NCBI GenBank assembly: GCA_025356695.1
Contig: JANXSE010000242.1
Location: 1 to 6,742 of the forward strand
DNA: 6,742 bases
Reading direction: 5' to 3'
Source of the DNA: Betaproteobacteria bacterium
GTDB taxonomy: Bacteria; Pseudomonadota; Gammaproteobacteria; Burkholderiales; SG8-41
In this document: positions 1-6,022 of the stretch, piece by piece
Numbering within the stretch: the stretch's first letter is position 1
Layout: every line of letters begins with the position of its first letter
Position numbers and translations under genes: made by a program
The notes under the pieces: generated by a model
What the model was told of the DNA's origin: nothing
Seen by the model: only the letters and a program-made list of their open reading frames with translations
Databases searched by the model: none

Positions 1-228
1 CACAACCTGAAAACCGGCAACCAGATTCCGTCGGACATCATGGCGGAAATCGACCGCAAGATCGACGACGGCAATCCGGTCGGCGGCACCTTCCAGTTCT
101 CGACGTACGACGGCGGCGGCGCAGGCGGTGTGGCCCCGGTCGGCGGTGCAGCCACCCAGTGCTATGTCGGTAACGCGTGGAGCTCCGCGGTGGTGGACAC
201 CAACTGCGGCGGCGCCAGCTTGTTCTAA
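1..228 (+). CDS. C-terminal fragment of a pilin-like (prepilin-type) secreted protein, 5' end outside window
   Basis: Frame 1 is open from the first base to TAA at 226-228, giving the last 75 residues of a protein that starts upstream. Residues 11-26 read SDIMAEIDRKIDDGNP, a pattern I associate with the C-terminal region of type IV pilin and type II secretion pseudopilin-like proteins, where an Ala/Ile-Asp-x-Lys-Asp-Asp-Gly segment precedes a variable tail. The tail is Gly-rich (residues 37-50) and carries two cysteines, C54 and C69. Fourteen residues separate them, which fits a disulfide-closed loop like the D-region of pilins. The diagnostic prepilin cleavage site and hydrophobic helix would be at the N-terminus, outside the window, so the family call is an inference. 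The gene ends 23 nt before a strong terminator and converges on the antiporter gene. It is probably the last gene of its transcript. Confidence 0.5.
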   Translation, partial: HNLKTGNQIPSDIMAEIDRKIDDGNPVGGTFQFSTYDGGGAGGVAPVGGAATQCYVGNAWSSAVVDTNCGGASLF

Positions 229-251
229 AAAGCCAGCGTCACCCGGCAATG

Positions 252-278
252 AAAAAGCCCGCTTCGGCGGGCTTTTTT
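252..278. terminator. Bidirectional intrinsic terminator with UUCG loop
   Basis: An 11-bp perfect stem (252-262 pairing with 267-277) closes a TTCG tetraloop at 263-266. The stem has a GC-rich core (GCCCGC/GCGGGC), and its A5 base at 252-256 pairs with the T tract at 273-278. Read rightward it ends the pilin-like gene (stop at 228). Read leftward it presents the same stem with a CGAA loop and a T5 run, 44 nt after the antiporter stop codon (322-324). It sits between two convergent genes and probably ends both transcripts. Confidence 0.93.
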
Positions 279-321
279 ACGTCTGCAGCTTGGCAAGTCC
301 GATACCGCCAGGCCCGCTGAT

Positions 322-2292
322 TTAACCTTGCATCAAACTGATCTGCGCGGCGGCACACTTCTCCTCGGAGCCAAACAGCACCAGCACATCGCCCTCGGCA
401 ATACGCCGTTCGGGCGGCGGGGCCTCAACGTGAATCCCGCCACGCCGCATCGCGCGCACTTCGACATCATGCACCGCAAGATCCAGTTCGCCGAGCATGC
501 GACCGACTGCCGCAGCGCCCGGCGCAATCAGCACGGAATGCAATACCTTCTGCCCCTTGTGCGCGCTGTCTTCCACCTGATCGGTCGCACCGTGAAAAAA
601 ACCGCGCAGCATGCCGTAGCGCTGCTCGCGCGTGTCGCGGATGCGCCGCAGCACGCGATTGAGTGGCACGCCCAGCAACATCAGCGCATGCGAGGCGAGC
701 ATGAGGCTGCCTTCCATGATTTCCGGCACCACCTCGGACGCACCCGCCTCGCGTAATCGGTCGAGATCGGTGTCATCAAAGGTGCGCACCACCACCGGCA
801 AATCGGGGCGCGCGCTGCGCGCATGTTCAAGCACGCGCAAGGCCAGCGCGGTATCCGCTACCGACACGACCAGAGCGCTCGCCCGCATCACGCCCGCGGC
901 AATCAACACTTCGCGGCGCGCCGCGTCGCCGAACACCACCTGCTCGCCGGCGGCGGCGGCCTCGCGCACGCGAGCCGGGTCCGCATCGAGCGCTATAAAC
1001 GGAATTTTTTCAGCTCCCAGCAGCCGCGCGAGGCTCTGGCCGCTGCGGCCATAGCCGCAAATCAGCACATGGCGTTTAACCGCCATCGACTGCACCGCGA
1101 CATTGTGCAATGCCATAGAACGCGCCAGCCAGTCCGCGCCGCTGATATGGCGCGCAAGGTGTTCGCTGCGTTCGATGATGAAGGGTGCGACCAGCATCGA
1201 CAGCACCATCGCCGCCAGCGCCGACTGCAGCATCGCGCCGGGCACCAGATCCAGCGGCGCGGCCAGCGACAGCAGGACAAACCCGAACTCGCCGCCCTGC
1301 GCCAGATCGAGACCGGTGCGCACGGCCGCGCCGGCGTCGCTGCCGAACAGCCGGCTTAACGCGGCGATCAACACGACTTTCAAGCCAATCAGCAATACCA
1401 GCGCACCGACCACCCACAGCGCGTGCTCGAGCACCAGCATGAAATCGAGCCGCATGCCGATCGTGACGAAAAACAGCCCGAGCAACACGTCGCGAAACGG
1501 CTTGATGTCGTCCTCGACCTGATAACGGTATTCGGTTTCAGAGATCAGCATGCCGGCGACAAACGCGCCGAGCGCCAGCGACAAGCCGGCCTGCTCGGTG
1601 ATAAAGGCGAGCCCCAGCGTGATCAGTAATACGTTGAGCACGAACAGTTCCGAAGACTTTTGCGTCGCCACCAGGTGAAACCATGCACGCATCGGCCGCT
1701 GGCCGAAAAAGAGCAGAATCGCCAGCACCACCGCCGCCTTGCCCAGCGCCAGCATCAGCAGCGGCGCCATCTCGGCGGGTGCGCCGGCCAGCGCCGGAAT
1801 CAAAATCAGCAGCGGCACCACGGCAAGATCCTGGAACAGCAGCACGCCGATCACCTGGCGTCCATGCACTGAATCGAGCTGAAGCCGATCGGCAAGTATT
1901 TTGCTGACGATCGCCGTCGATGACATTGCAAACGCGCCGCCCAGAACGACGCCGGCGCGCCAGTCAGCACCGGCCAGGACCGTCAACACGGCGACAACAC
2001 AGAGCGTCGCAACCACCTGGCTAGCACCGAGGCCGAAAACGATGCGGCGCATGGTCATCAGTTTCGACAGGCTGAATTCGAGGCCGATGCTGAACATCAG
2101 AAAGACGACGCCGAACTCGGCGAGAGCGCGTGTATCGTTGTTGTCGGCGATCAGGGCGAGGCCGTGCGGACCGATCAGCAAACCAACCAGCAGATAGCCG
2201 AGCATCGCCGGCAGCTTGAGCTGGCGGCAGAGTATGACCACCAGCACCGCGGCGGCGAGAAAGATCAGTACGGCGTGCAGCGAATTTTCCAT
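322..2292 (-). CDS. Kef-type (CPA2) monovalent cation:proton antiporter with RCK/TrkA-N domain, 656 aa
   Basis: Predicted inner-membrane K+(or Na+)/H+ antiporter of the CPA2 family (KefB/KefC/YbaL relatives). Residues about 5-375 are a series of roughly 12 hydrophobic segments. They carry the family signatures SSTAIV (124-129), the FQDLAVVPLL block (153-162; D155 is in the conserved FQD position) and GAFVAGMLISETEYR (242-256). Residues about 407-525 form a Rossmann RCK_N domain, with GYGRSG at 413-418, the acidic residue D436 after the second strand, and GDA at 455-457. A TrkA_C-like domain follows (about 575-645). The start was chosen at the ATG complementary to 2290-2292, because the hydrophobic first helix begins right after it. 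The frame stays open 34 codons further (to 2394), but that extension is polar, would overlap the kdsD start, and looks non-coding. Shine-Dalgarno pairing is weak (CGGGA just upstream). The ion and ligand (NAD, glutathione adducts) cannot be read from the sequence, so I give no kefB/kefC symbol. Confidence 0.92.
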   Translation of the reverse strand: MENSLHAVLIFLAAAVLVVILCRQLKLPAMLGYLLVGLLIGPHGLALIADNNDTRALAEFGVVFLMFSIGLEFSLSKLMTMRRIVFGLGASQVVATLCVVAVLTVLAGADWRAGVVLGGAFAMSSTAIVSKILADRLQLDSVHGRQVIGVLLFQDLAVVPLLILIPALAGAPAEMAPLLMLALGKAAVVLAILLFFGQRPMRAWFHLVATQKSSELFVLNVLLITLGLAFITEQAGLSLALGAFVAGMLISETEYRYQVEDDIKPFRDVLLGLFFVTIGMRLDFMLVLEHALWVVGALVLLIGLKVVLIAALSRLFGSDAGAAVRTGLDLAQGGEFGFVLLSLAAPLDLVPGAMLQSALAAMVLSMLVAPFIIERSEHLARHISGADWLARSMALHNVAVQSMAVKRHVLICGYGRSGQSLARLLGAEKIPFIALDADPARVREAAAAGEQVVFGDAARREVLIAAGVMRASALVVSVADTALALRVLEHARSARPDLPVVVRTFDDTDLDRLREAGASEVVPEIMEGSLMLASHALMLLGVPLNRVLRRIRDTREQRYGMLRGFFHGATDQVEDSAHKGQKVLHSVLIAPGAAAVGRMLGELDLAVHDVEVRAMRRGGIHVEAPPPERRIAEGDVLVLFGSEEKCAAAQISLMQG

Positions 2293-2326
2293 GTCCCGGC
2301 TACTCTGGTTTCTGCTTGAATGATGC

Positions 2327-2356
2327 CTTATCGCACACGAATTGCAAGATTGTCCG
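2327..2356 (-). promoter_or_regulatory. Possible sigma-70 promoter for the antiporter gene
   Basis: On the minus strand, CGGACA (complement of 2351-2356, 4/6 to TTGACA) lies 18 nt before GATAAG (complement of 2327-2332, 4/6 to TATAAT, preceded by TG one base away). Transcription would begin near 2320, leaving a leader of about 28 nt before the ATG at 2292. The match is weak and rests mainly on position in the divergent intergenic region. Confidence 0.25.
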
Positions 2357-2378
2357 ACCGGGTCGCCGGGGATGGTTT

Positions 2379-2387
2379 TGTTATACT
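2379..2387 (+). promoter_or_regulatory. Extended -10 promoter at the head of the kdsD-lpt operon
   Basis: TGTTATACT is an extended -10 element: TG at 2379-2380, one spacer base, then TATACT at 2382-2387 (5/6 to TATAAT). No good -35 lies 16-18 nt upstream (the bases there are GC-rich, around CGGGTC), which extended -10 promoters can tolerate. A start site 6-7 nt after the hexamer falls at 2393-2394, two or three bases before the kdsD ATG at 2396. The element stands out in a GC-rich region and is the best promoter upstream of the operon. Confidence 0.5.
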
Positions 2388-2395
2388 GCAGCACT

Positions 2396-3397
2396 ATGAC
2401 AAAACGCGACGCAAACGAACGCCCGGTGTCAGCCGGCGGTACACTTGATCTGGCCCGCGAAGTGCTGGAAATCGAAGCTGCGGCGATCCACGGCCTGATC
2501 GCCCGGCTCGATGACGAGTTTCAGCGCGCGGTCGACATCATTCTCGCCTGCAAAGGTCGCGTCACGGTGAGCGGCATCGGCAAGTCCGGCCACATTGCGC
2601 GCAAAATCGCATCGACCATGTCGAGCACCGGCACGCCGGCGTATTTCGTGCATCCAGCCGAGGCCAGCCACGGCGACCTCGGCATGGTCACGCGCGACGA
2701 TGTGTTCATTGCGTTGTCGAATTCCGGCGAAAGCGCGGAACTCCTCGCCATCGTGCCGCTAATCAAGCGCCAGGGCGCGCGGCTGATCGCCTTCACCGGC
2801 AATGCCGCCTCCAGCCTCGCGCGCGAGGCCGACGCGCACCTCTACGCCGGCGCGGAAAAAGAAGCCTGCCCGCTCAATCTGGCGCCGACCGCCAGCACGA
2901 CGGCGGCACTGGCGCTGGGCGATGCGCTCGCCGTCGTATTGATGCAGGCCAAGGGCTTCAGCCGCGACGAGTTCGCGCGCTCGCATCCGGGTGGCGCGCT
3001 CGGCCGCAAGCTGCTCACCCACGTGCGCGACGTCATGCGCGCCGGCGCCGACGCCCCGCGCGTGACGGAAACTGCCACGCTGTCCGATGCCATCCTCGAA
3101 ATGACCCGGTCGCGCATGGGTATCACCTCGGTGCTCGACCAAGCGGAGCACGTGGTCGGCATCTTTACCGACGGCGACCTGCGGCGCACGCTGCAGAAAG
3201 GCGTACAGGTCGAAGGCACGACCGTGTCGGAAGTCATGTCGCGCGGGCCGCGCACCATCACGGCGGATAAACTCGCCGTCGAGGCGGTGCAGATCATGGA
3301 AGAGCACAAGGTCAACCAGTTGCTGGTTGTCGATGCAGAACAACGGCTGATTGGCGCGCTCAACATGCACGATCTGTTCAGGGCCAAGGTCATCTGA
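2396..3397 (+). CDS. kdsD: Arabinose-5-phosphate isomerase, 333 aa
   Basis: Interconverts D-ribulose 5-phosphate and D-arabinose 5-phosphate, the first committed step toward Kdo for LPS, in the cytoplasm. The SIS sugar-isomerase domain covers about residues 40-185, with GIGKSGH at 60-66 (K63), SHGDLGMV at 91-98 (H92), SNSGESAE at 108-115, KEACPL at 155-160 and SHPGGALGRKLL at 196-207 (H197). Aligned from memory with the 328-residue E. coli KdsD, these retain the residues implicated in its active site (K59, H88, E111, E152, H193). Two CBS repeats follow (about 210-270 and 275-333), including GIFTDGDLRR at 255-264. The frame is open back past 2342, but starts at 2342 (TTG) and 2372 (ATG) would add a segment without homology and would place the start inside or upstream of the promoter. 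The ATG at 2396 has no Shine-Dalgarno sequence, so the mRNA may be leaderless. kdsC follows after 41 nt. Confidence 0.96.
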   Translation: MTKRDANERPVSAGGTLDLAREVLEIEAAAIHGLIARLDDEFQRAVDIILACKGRVTVSGIGKSGHIARKIASTMSSTGTPAYFVHPAEASHGDLGMVTRDDVFIALSNSGESAELLAIVPLIKRQGARLIAFTGNAASSLAREADAHLYAGAEKEACPLNLAPTASTTAALALGDALAVVLMQAKGFSRDEFARSHPGGALGRKLLTHVRDVMRAGADAPRVTETATLSDAILEMTRSRMGITSVLDQAEHVVGIFTDGDLRRTLQKGVQVEGTTVSEVMSRGPRTITADKLAVEAVQIMEEHKVNQLLVVDAEQRLIGALNMHDLFRAKVI

Positions 3398-3424
3398 GCC
3401 GCCCGGCTTTGCCGCATCCATCAA

Positions 3425-3430
3425 CGGAAA
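3425..3430 (+). promoter_or_regulatory. Ribosome binding site deciding the kdsC start
   Basis: CGGAAA lies 8 nt before the ATG at 3439. It favours that codon over the in-frame TTG at 3409, which is only 12 nt past the kdsD stop and has no purine-rich sequence at the right distance. Confidence 0.5.
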
Positions 3431-3438
3431 ACCAGAAC

Positions 3439-3963
3439 ATGCAGAATGTCCACGACAGGGCCCGCGGAATAAAACTCGCCGCATTCGATGTCGACGGCGT
3501 GCTCACCGACGGCGCGCTCTACCTCGCCGACAGCGGCGAGGAAATCAAGGCGTTCTATTCACTCGATGGCCACGGCCTGAAAATGCTGCGCGAAAGCGGC
3601 GTCGAACTGGCCATCATCACCGGCCGCACCTCGCGCATCGTCGAATTGCGCGCGAAGAACCTCGGCATCACACTCGTCTATCAGGGTGTTGAAGACAAGG
3701 CGCGCGCGTTTGCCGAACTGCTCGCGGCGCGCCGCCTCGACGCCAGCGCGGCCTCCTATATGGGCGACGACGTGGTCGATCTGCCGGTGCTGACGCGCTG
3801 CGGGCTCGCCCTGTCGGTGCCGGAGGCGCCGCTCATCGTCCGGCAGCACGCGCATTACATCAGCCGCGCCAGCGGCGGCCGCGGCGCAGTGCGCGAGGTC
3901 TGCGAACTGATCATGCAGGCGCAGGGCACACTCGACAAAAAATTGCAGACCTACCTGCAATGA
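3439..3963 (+). CDS. kdsC: 3-deoxy-D-manno-octulosonate 8-phosphate phosphatase, 174 aa
   Basis: Cytoplasmic HAD-family phosphatase that hydrolyses Kdo 8-phosphate to Kdo, following the isomerase encoded just upstream and KdsA (not in this window). It is a compact HAD protein with no cap domain. Motif I is DVDGVLTDG at 17-25 (nucleophile D17, acid/base D19), motif II is TGR at 61-63, the motif III lysine is K87, and motif IV is GDDVVDLPV at 109-117 (Mg-binding D110 and D114). The C-terminal GGRGAVREVCE block (146-156) is typical of KdsC tails that close over the neighbouring subunit in the tetramer. The length is slightly below E. coli KdsC (188 aa), the difference lying at the N-terminus. 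The in-frame TTG at 3409 would add ten residues but lacks a ribosome site. The last four bases overlap the lptC start (ATGA at 3960-3963), indicating translational coupling. Confidence 0.95.
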   Translation: MQNVHDRARGIKLAAFDVDGVLTDGALYLADSGEEIKAFYSLDGHGLKMLRESGVELAIITGRTSRIVELRAKNLGITLVYQGVEDKARAFAELLAARRLDASAASYMGDDVVDLPVLTRCGLALSVPEAPLIVRQHAHYISRASGGRGAVREVCELIMQAQGTLDKKLQTYLQ

Positions 3964-4541
3964 TGCGGCGCCTGACCGCCTGGTTTCCGGCACTGCTGCT
4001 GGCAATACTGGCCGCGGTCACGGTATGGCTCGAACACGAAGTGCAGCCGCCCGAAGCGCAGGCGGACAGCAAAACACGCCACGATCCGGATTATGTCGTC
4101 GAAAATTTTTCGGCGACCCGCATCGGCCCCGACGGCCGGCCGCAACACACCCTGCACGCGCGGCGCATGGCGCATTACCCCGACGACGACACCACGCACC
4201 TCGATGCGCCGCGCCTCGTCAGCTTTCGCGGCAAAAATGAAGCGCTCACAGTGACCGCAAAAACGGCGCTGCTGTCGAGCAACGGCGAAAACGCCTATTT
4301 GACCGACGATGTGCGCCTGGTGCGCGCGGCCCGCGACAAAAACAGCGAACTGGTCGTCGAAACCTCCTGGCTGCACGTCATGCCGGAGGCGCATCTGGCG
4401 CAGACCGACCGCGAAGTGCATATTGCAGATGCCAATATGCTGATTACCGCAGTTGGCTTAGAATTGAACAGTGAAACCCGCGTTCTGAAATTGCTTTCCA
4501 ACGTCCGAGGCAGGTATGAGAAAAAACGACCGGCGCGCTGA
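3960..4541 (+). CDS. lptC: LPS export protein LptC, inner-membrane bitopic component, 193 aa
   Basis: LptC receives LPS from the LptB2FG transporter and passes it to LptA. Residues 1-4 are basic, residues about 6-24 form one hydrophobic transmembrane helix, and the rest is a periplasmic beta-rich domain. Family features are the PDYVVENFSATRIGPDGRP block (43-61), the HTLHARRMAHYPDDD block (63-77), repeated beta-strand pairs (95-165), and the C-terminal NSETRVLKLLSNVRGRY segment (170-186). The length matches the family (about 190 aa). Sequence conservation in LptC is low, so the call rests on these blocks plus position between kdsC and lptA. The ATG at 3960 overlaps the kdsC stop, and a second ATG at 3963 is equally possible. 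No clear Shine-Dalgarno sequence is seen, consistent with coupling. The 3' end (from about 4450) switches to AT-rich codons and may hold a promoter. Confidence 0.9.
   Translation: MMRRLTAWFPALLLAILAAVTVWLEHEVQPPEAQADSKTRHDPDYVVENFSATRIGPDGRPQHTLHARRMAHYPDDDTTHLDAPRLVSFRGKNEALTVTAKTALLSSNGENAYLTDDVRLVRAARDKNSELVVETSWLHVMPEAHLAQTDREVHIADANMLITAVGLELNSETRVLKLLSNVRGRYEKKRPAR
4459..4488 (+). promoter_or_regulatory. Possible internal promoter(s) for lptA-lptB inside the lptC 3' end
   Basis: This AT-rich patch in otherwise GC-rich coding sequence contains TAGAAT at 4459-4464 (5/6 to the sigma-70 -10 box, but with no recognisable -35). The same patch contains AGAATTG (4460-4466) followed 17 nt later by TCTGA (4484-4488), which loosely resembles a sigma-E promoter (consensus GGAACTT and TCTGA). 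Codons here (GTT, TTA, TTG, AGT) depart from the GC-ending choice of the neighbourhood. In E. coli an envelope-stress sigma-E promoter lies at the same position, which is why I list it. The motif matches alone are weak. Confidence 0.3.
4507..4510 (+). promoter_or_regulatory. Ribosome binding site of lptA
   Basis: GAGG lies 5 nt before the ATG at 4516, inside the lptC coding sequence. It is the clearest Shine-Dalgarno sequence in the operon, and it fixes the lptA start 26 nt before the end of lptC. Confidence 0.65.
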
Positions 4542-5154
4542 ACCGCACCACGCCCCACGGCTTGCGTTACTGACGCTGGCCTGCGCCCTGTTCGTCGTCG
4601 TGTCCGCACAGGCCGAACGCGGCGACCGCAGCAAACCGGTCAATCTCGAAGCGGACCGCGTGACCGTCGACGAAACCAAACAGACCGCGACCTTCGAAGG
4701 CAACGTCGTGCTCACGCAGGGCACGCTGATGATCCGCGGCGACCGCATGGTTGTGCAGCAGGACGCCGACGGCTTCAAAACCGGCGCCGCCCAGGGCAAT
4801 CTGGCGAGCTTCCGGCAGAAACGCGAGGGCTACGACGAATACGTCGAGGGTTTTGCCGAGCGCATCGAATACGACAGCAAGGCCGACAAGGTGCAGATGT
4901 TCAACCGCGCGCACCTCACCAAAGGCAACGACGACGTGCGCGGCAATTACATTTCGTACGATGCGGCCACCGAATTCTTCCGCGTCACCGGCGGCGGCAA
5001 ACAGGCGGCCTCGGCCGGCAATCCGGAGGGCCGCGTGCGCGCCATCATCCAGCCGAAGAGCCGCGAAAAAACCCCGGATGCACCGCCGCTGCCGCTCAAA
5101 CCGGCCACCGACGTGGCAAACCCGCGCGACACCCCGGCCGGCCCTGCGCGTTGA
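4516..5154 (+). CDS. lptA: Periplasmic LPS bridge protein LptA, 212 aa precursor
   Basis: LptA oligomerises into the periplasmic bridge that carries LPS from LptC to LptD/LptE. The N-terminus is a signal peptide: basic residues 2-7 and 15, a hydrophobic core at about 16-31, and the cleavage motif AQA before E34. The OstA/LptA beta-jellyroll repeats follow, with PVNLEADRVTVDETKQTATF at 41-60, EGNVVLTQGTLMIRGDRMVV at 61-80, and further strand pairs to about 160 (FAERIEYDSKADKVQMFNRA, NYISYDAATEFFRVTGG). After residue about 175 the chain turns into a Lys/Pro-rich, probably disordered tail of about 35 residues, which accounts for the extra length over E. coli LptA (185 aa precursor). The gene overlaps lptC by 26 nt and has a good ribosome site. 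A 62-nt gap separates it from lptB. Confidence 0.95.
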   Translation: MRKNDRRAEPHHAPRLALLTLACALFVVVSAQAERGDRSKPVNLEADRVTVDETKQTATFEGNVVLTQGTLMIRGDRMVVQQDADGFKTGAAQGNLASFRQKREGYDEYVEGFAERIEYDSKADKVQMFNRAHLTKGNDDVRGNYISYDAATEFFRVTGGGKQAASAGNPEGRVRAIIQPKSREKTPDAPPLPLKPATDVANPRDTPAGPAR

Positions 5155-5216
5155 ATCTGCACCGCACATTGCGTACCGGTTGGCGCCGGCCCGCCCCAAC
5201 GATCGCGCGTTAACGC

Positions 5217-5939
5217 ATGAGCGAACTCAAGGTCGTACAGATCAAGAAGCGTTACAAGTCGCGCGTCGTTGTCGCCGACGTTTCGCTTGAGGTCAGAAGC
5301 GGCGAAGTCATCGGCCTGCTCGGGCCCAACGGCGCCGGCAAGACCACCTGCTTCTACATGATGGTCGGACTGGTGCCGCTCGACGGCGGCGAAATCCATC
5401 TCGACGACAAGCGGCTGACGCATATGCCAATCCACAAGCGCGCGCTGCTCGGCCTCTCATACCTGCCGCAGGAAGCCTCGATCTTCCGCCGCCTGACGGT
5501 CGAGGAAAACATCCGCGCCGTGCTCGAACTGCATCACGACGACCCGGCACAGATCGCCATCCGGCTTGATGACCTGTTGCGCGATCTGAACATCACAGCG
5601 CTGCGCAAAAACGCCGCCATCAGCCTGTCGGGCGGCGAACGCCGGCGCGTCGAGATCGCCCGCGCGCTGGCGACCAATCCGCGCTTCATCCTGCTCGACG
5701 AACCGTTTGCCGGCGTCGATCCGATCGCGGTGATGGACATCCAGAAAATCATCACTTTCCTGAAAGAACGCGACATCGGCGTCCTGATTACCGACCACAA
5801 CGTCAGGGAAACGCTGGGAATTTGCGACCGCGCTTACATCATCAACGGTGGCACCGTGCTGGCCTACGGCAAGCCCGACGAAATCGTTTATAATGAAAAC
5901 GTGCGAAAAGTCTATCTTGGAGAGCATTTCCGGCTGTAG
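5217..5939 (+). CDS. lptB: LPS export ABC transporter ATP-binding protein LptB, 240 aa
   Basis: Cytoplasmic ATPase whose dimer drives LptF/LptG to extract LPS from the inner membrane. All ABC motifs are intact: Walker [10 protein letters not shown] (36-44, K42), Q-loop Q85 in [12 protein letters not shown] (82-93), signature LSGGE (137-141), Walker B ILLDEP (158-163, catalytic E162), D-loop AGVD (165-168) and H-loop H194 in [10 protein letters not shown] (191-200). The C-terminal [10 protein letters not shown] is the typical LptB ending. The length equals the family (241 aa in E. coli). The start is forced: an in-frame TAA lies at 5211-5213, only one codon upstream, and the N-terminus aligns with E. 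coli LptB from the first residues. No Shine-Dalgarno sequence precedes it; the ten bases just before ATG are the palindrome GCGTTAACGC. The 3' end holds a perfect TATAAT (5889-5894). Confidence 0.97.
   Translation: MSELKVVQIKKRYKSRVVVADVSLEVRSGEVIGLLGPNGAGKTTCFYMMVGLVPLDGGEIHLDDKRLTHMPIHKRALLGLSYLPQEASIFRRLTVEENIRAVLELHHDDPAQIAIRLDDLLRDLNITALRKNAAISLSGGERRRVEIARALATNPRFILLDEPFAGVDPIAVMDIQKIITFLKERDIGVLITDHNVRETLGICDRAYIINGGTVLAYGKPDEIVYNENVRKVYLGEHFRL
5889..5894 (+). promoter_or_regulatory. Candidate -10 element of an internal rpoN promoter in lptB
   Basis: A perfect TATAAT lies inside lptB codons V224-Y225-N226 (GTT TAT AAT), followed by GAA AAC. The best -35 at 17-nt spacing is ACGGCA (5866-5871, 3/6). 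Transcription would start near 5901 and give rpoN a leader of about 120 nt. The AT-ending Val, Tyr and Asn codons are unusual for this GC-rich gene, which mostly uses GTC, TAC and AAC, hinting at selection on the DNA. Confidence 0.4.
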
Positions 5940-5952
5940 GTGACAGCGTCCG

Positions 5953-6009
5953 GTGCTCATTCCAGAGACGACGCCAACGATGCCGAAACTCCACAGTCAA
6001 TTGCACTGA
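5953..6009 (+). CDS. Possible leader mini-ORF ahead of rpoN (18 codons), doubtful
   Basis: GTG at 5953 opens an 18-codon frame (VLIPETTPTMPKLHSQLH), with an internal ATG at 5980 and a TGA at 6007-6009, 13 nt before the rpoN ATG. It occupies most of the lptB-rpoN gap. The only ribosome-site-like bases are AGG at 5938-5940, rather far away (12 nt). Any random stretch of this size can hold such a frame, and I recognise no peptide family. It is listed because rpoN itself lacks a good ribosome site. Confidence 0.12.
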   Translation: MLIPETTPTMPKLHSQLH

Positions 6010-6022
6010 GCCTCCCGGTCTC

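Noticed and set aside
595..601. Run of seven A (seven T in the antiporter mRNA sense) as a possible slippage or phase-variation site
   Set aside because: The antiporter frame is intact through it and the run is short. It encodes ordinary Phe-Phe codons with no sign of programmed shifting.
662..685. TGGCACG resembling the -24 half of a sigma-54 promoter
   Set aside because: There is no matching TTGC-type -12 element at the required spacing, and it lies inside the antiporter coding region.
823..1359. 178-codon plus-strand frame inside the antiporter gene (and several shorter ones from 328 to 2197)
   Set aside because: They are His/Arg/Gln-rich shadow translations opposite well-conserved antiporter sequence, with no homology or initiation signals.
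2293..2394. 34-codon N-terminal extension of the antiporter, starting at 2394 on the minus strand
   Set aside because: The extension is polar, precedes an obvious first membrane helix, covers the whole divergent promoter region and runs to the kdsD start. Family alignments begin near the ATG at 2292.
2342..2395. 18-codon N-terminal extension of kdsD (TTG 2342 or ATG 2372)
   Set aside because: It has no homology to KdsD N-termini and no properly spaced ribosome site, and it runs through the extended -10 element.
2759..3484. 241-codon open frame on the minus strand opposite kdsD
   Set aside because: It is the antisense shadow of a strongly supported isomerase gene. Its composition is Arg/Ala/Gly-rich, as expected from reading GC-rich codons backwards, and it shows no recognisable domain.
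5176..5196. CCGG...CCGG inverted match in the lptA-lptB gap as a possible terminator or attenuator
   Set aside because: The stem is only 4 bp, not extendable, and has no following T run.
4567..5199. 210-codon open frame on the minus strand opposite lptA
   Set aside because: It is antisense to a clear LptA gene and has no domain or ribosome site. Long shadow frames are expected at this GC content.
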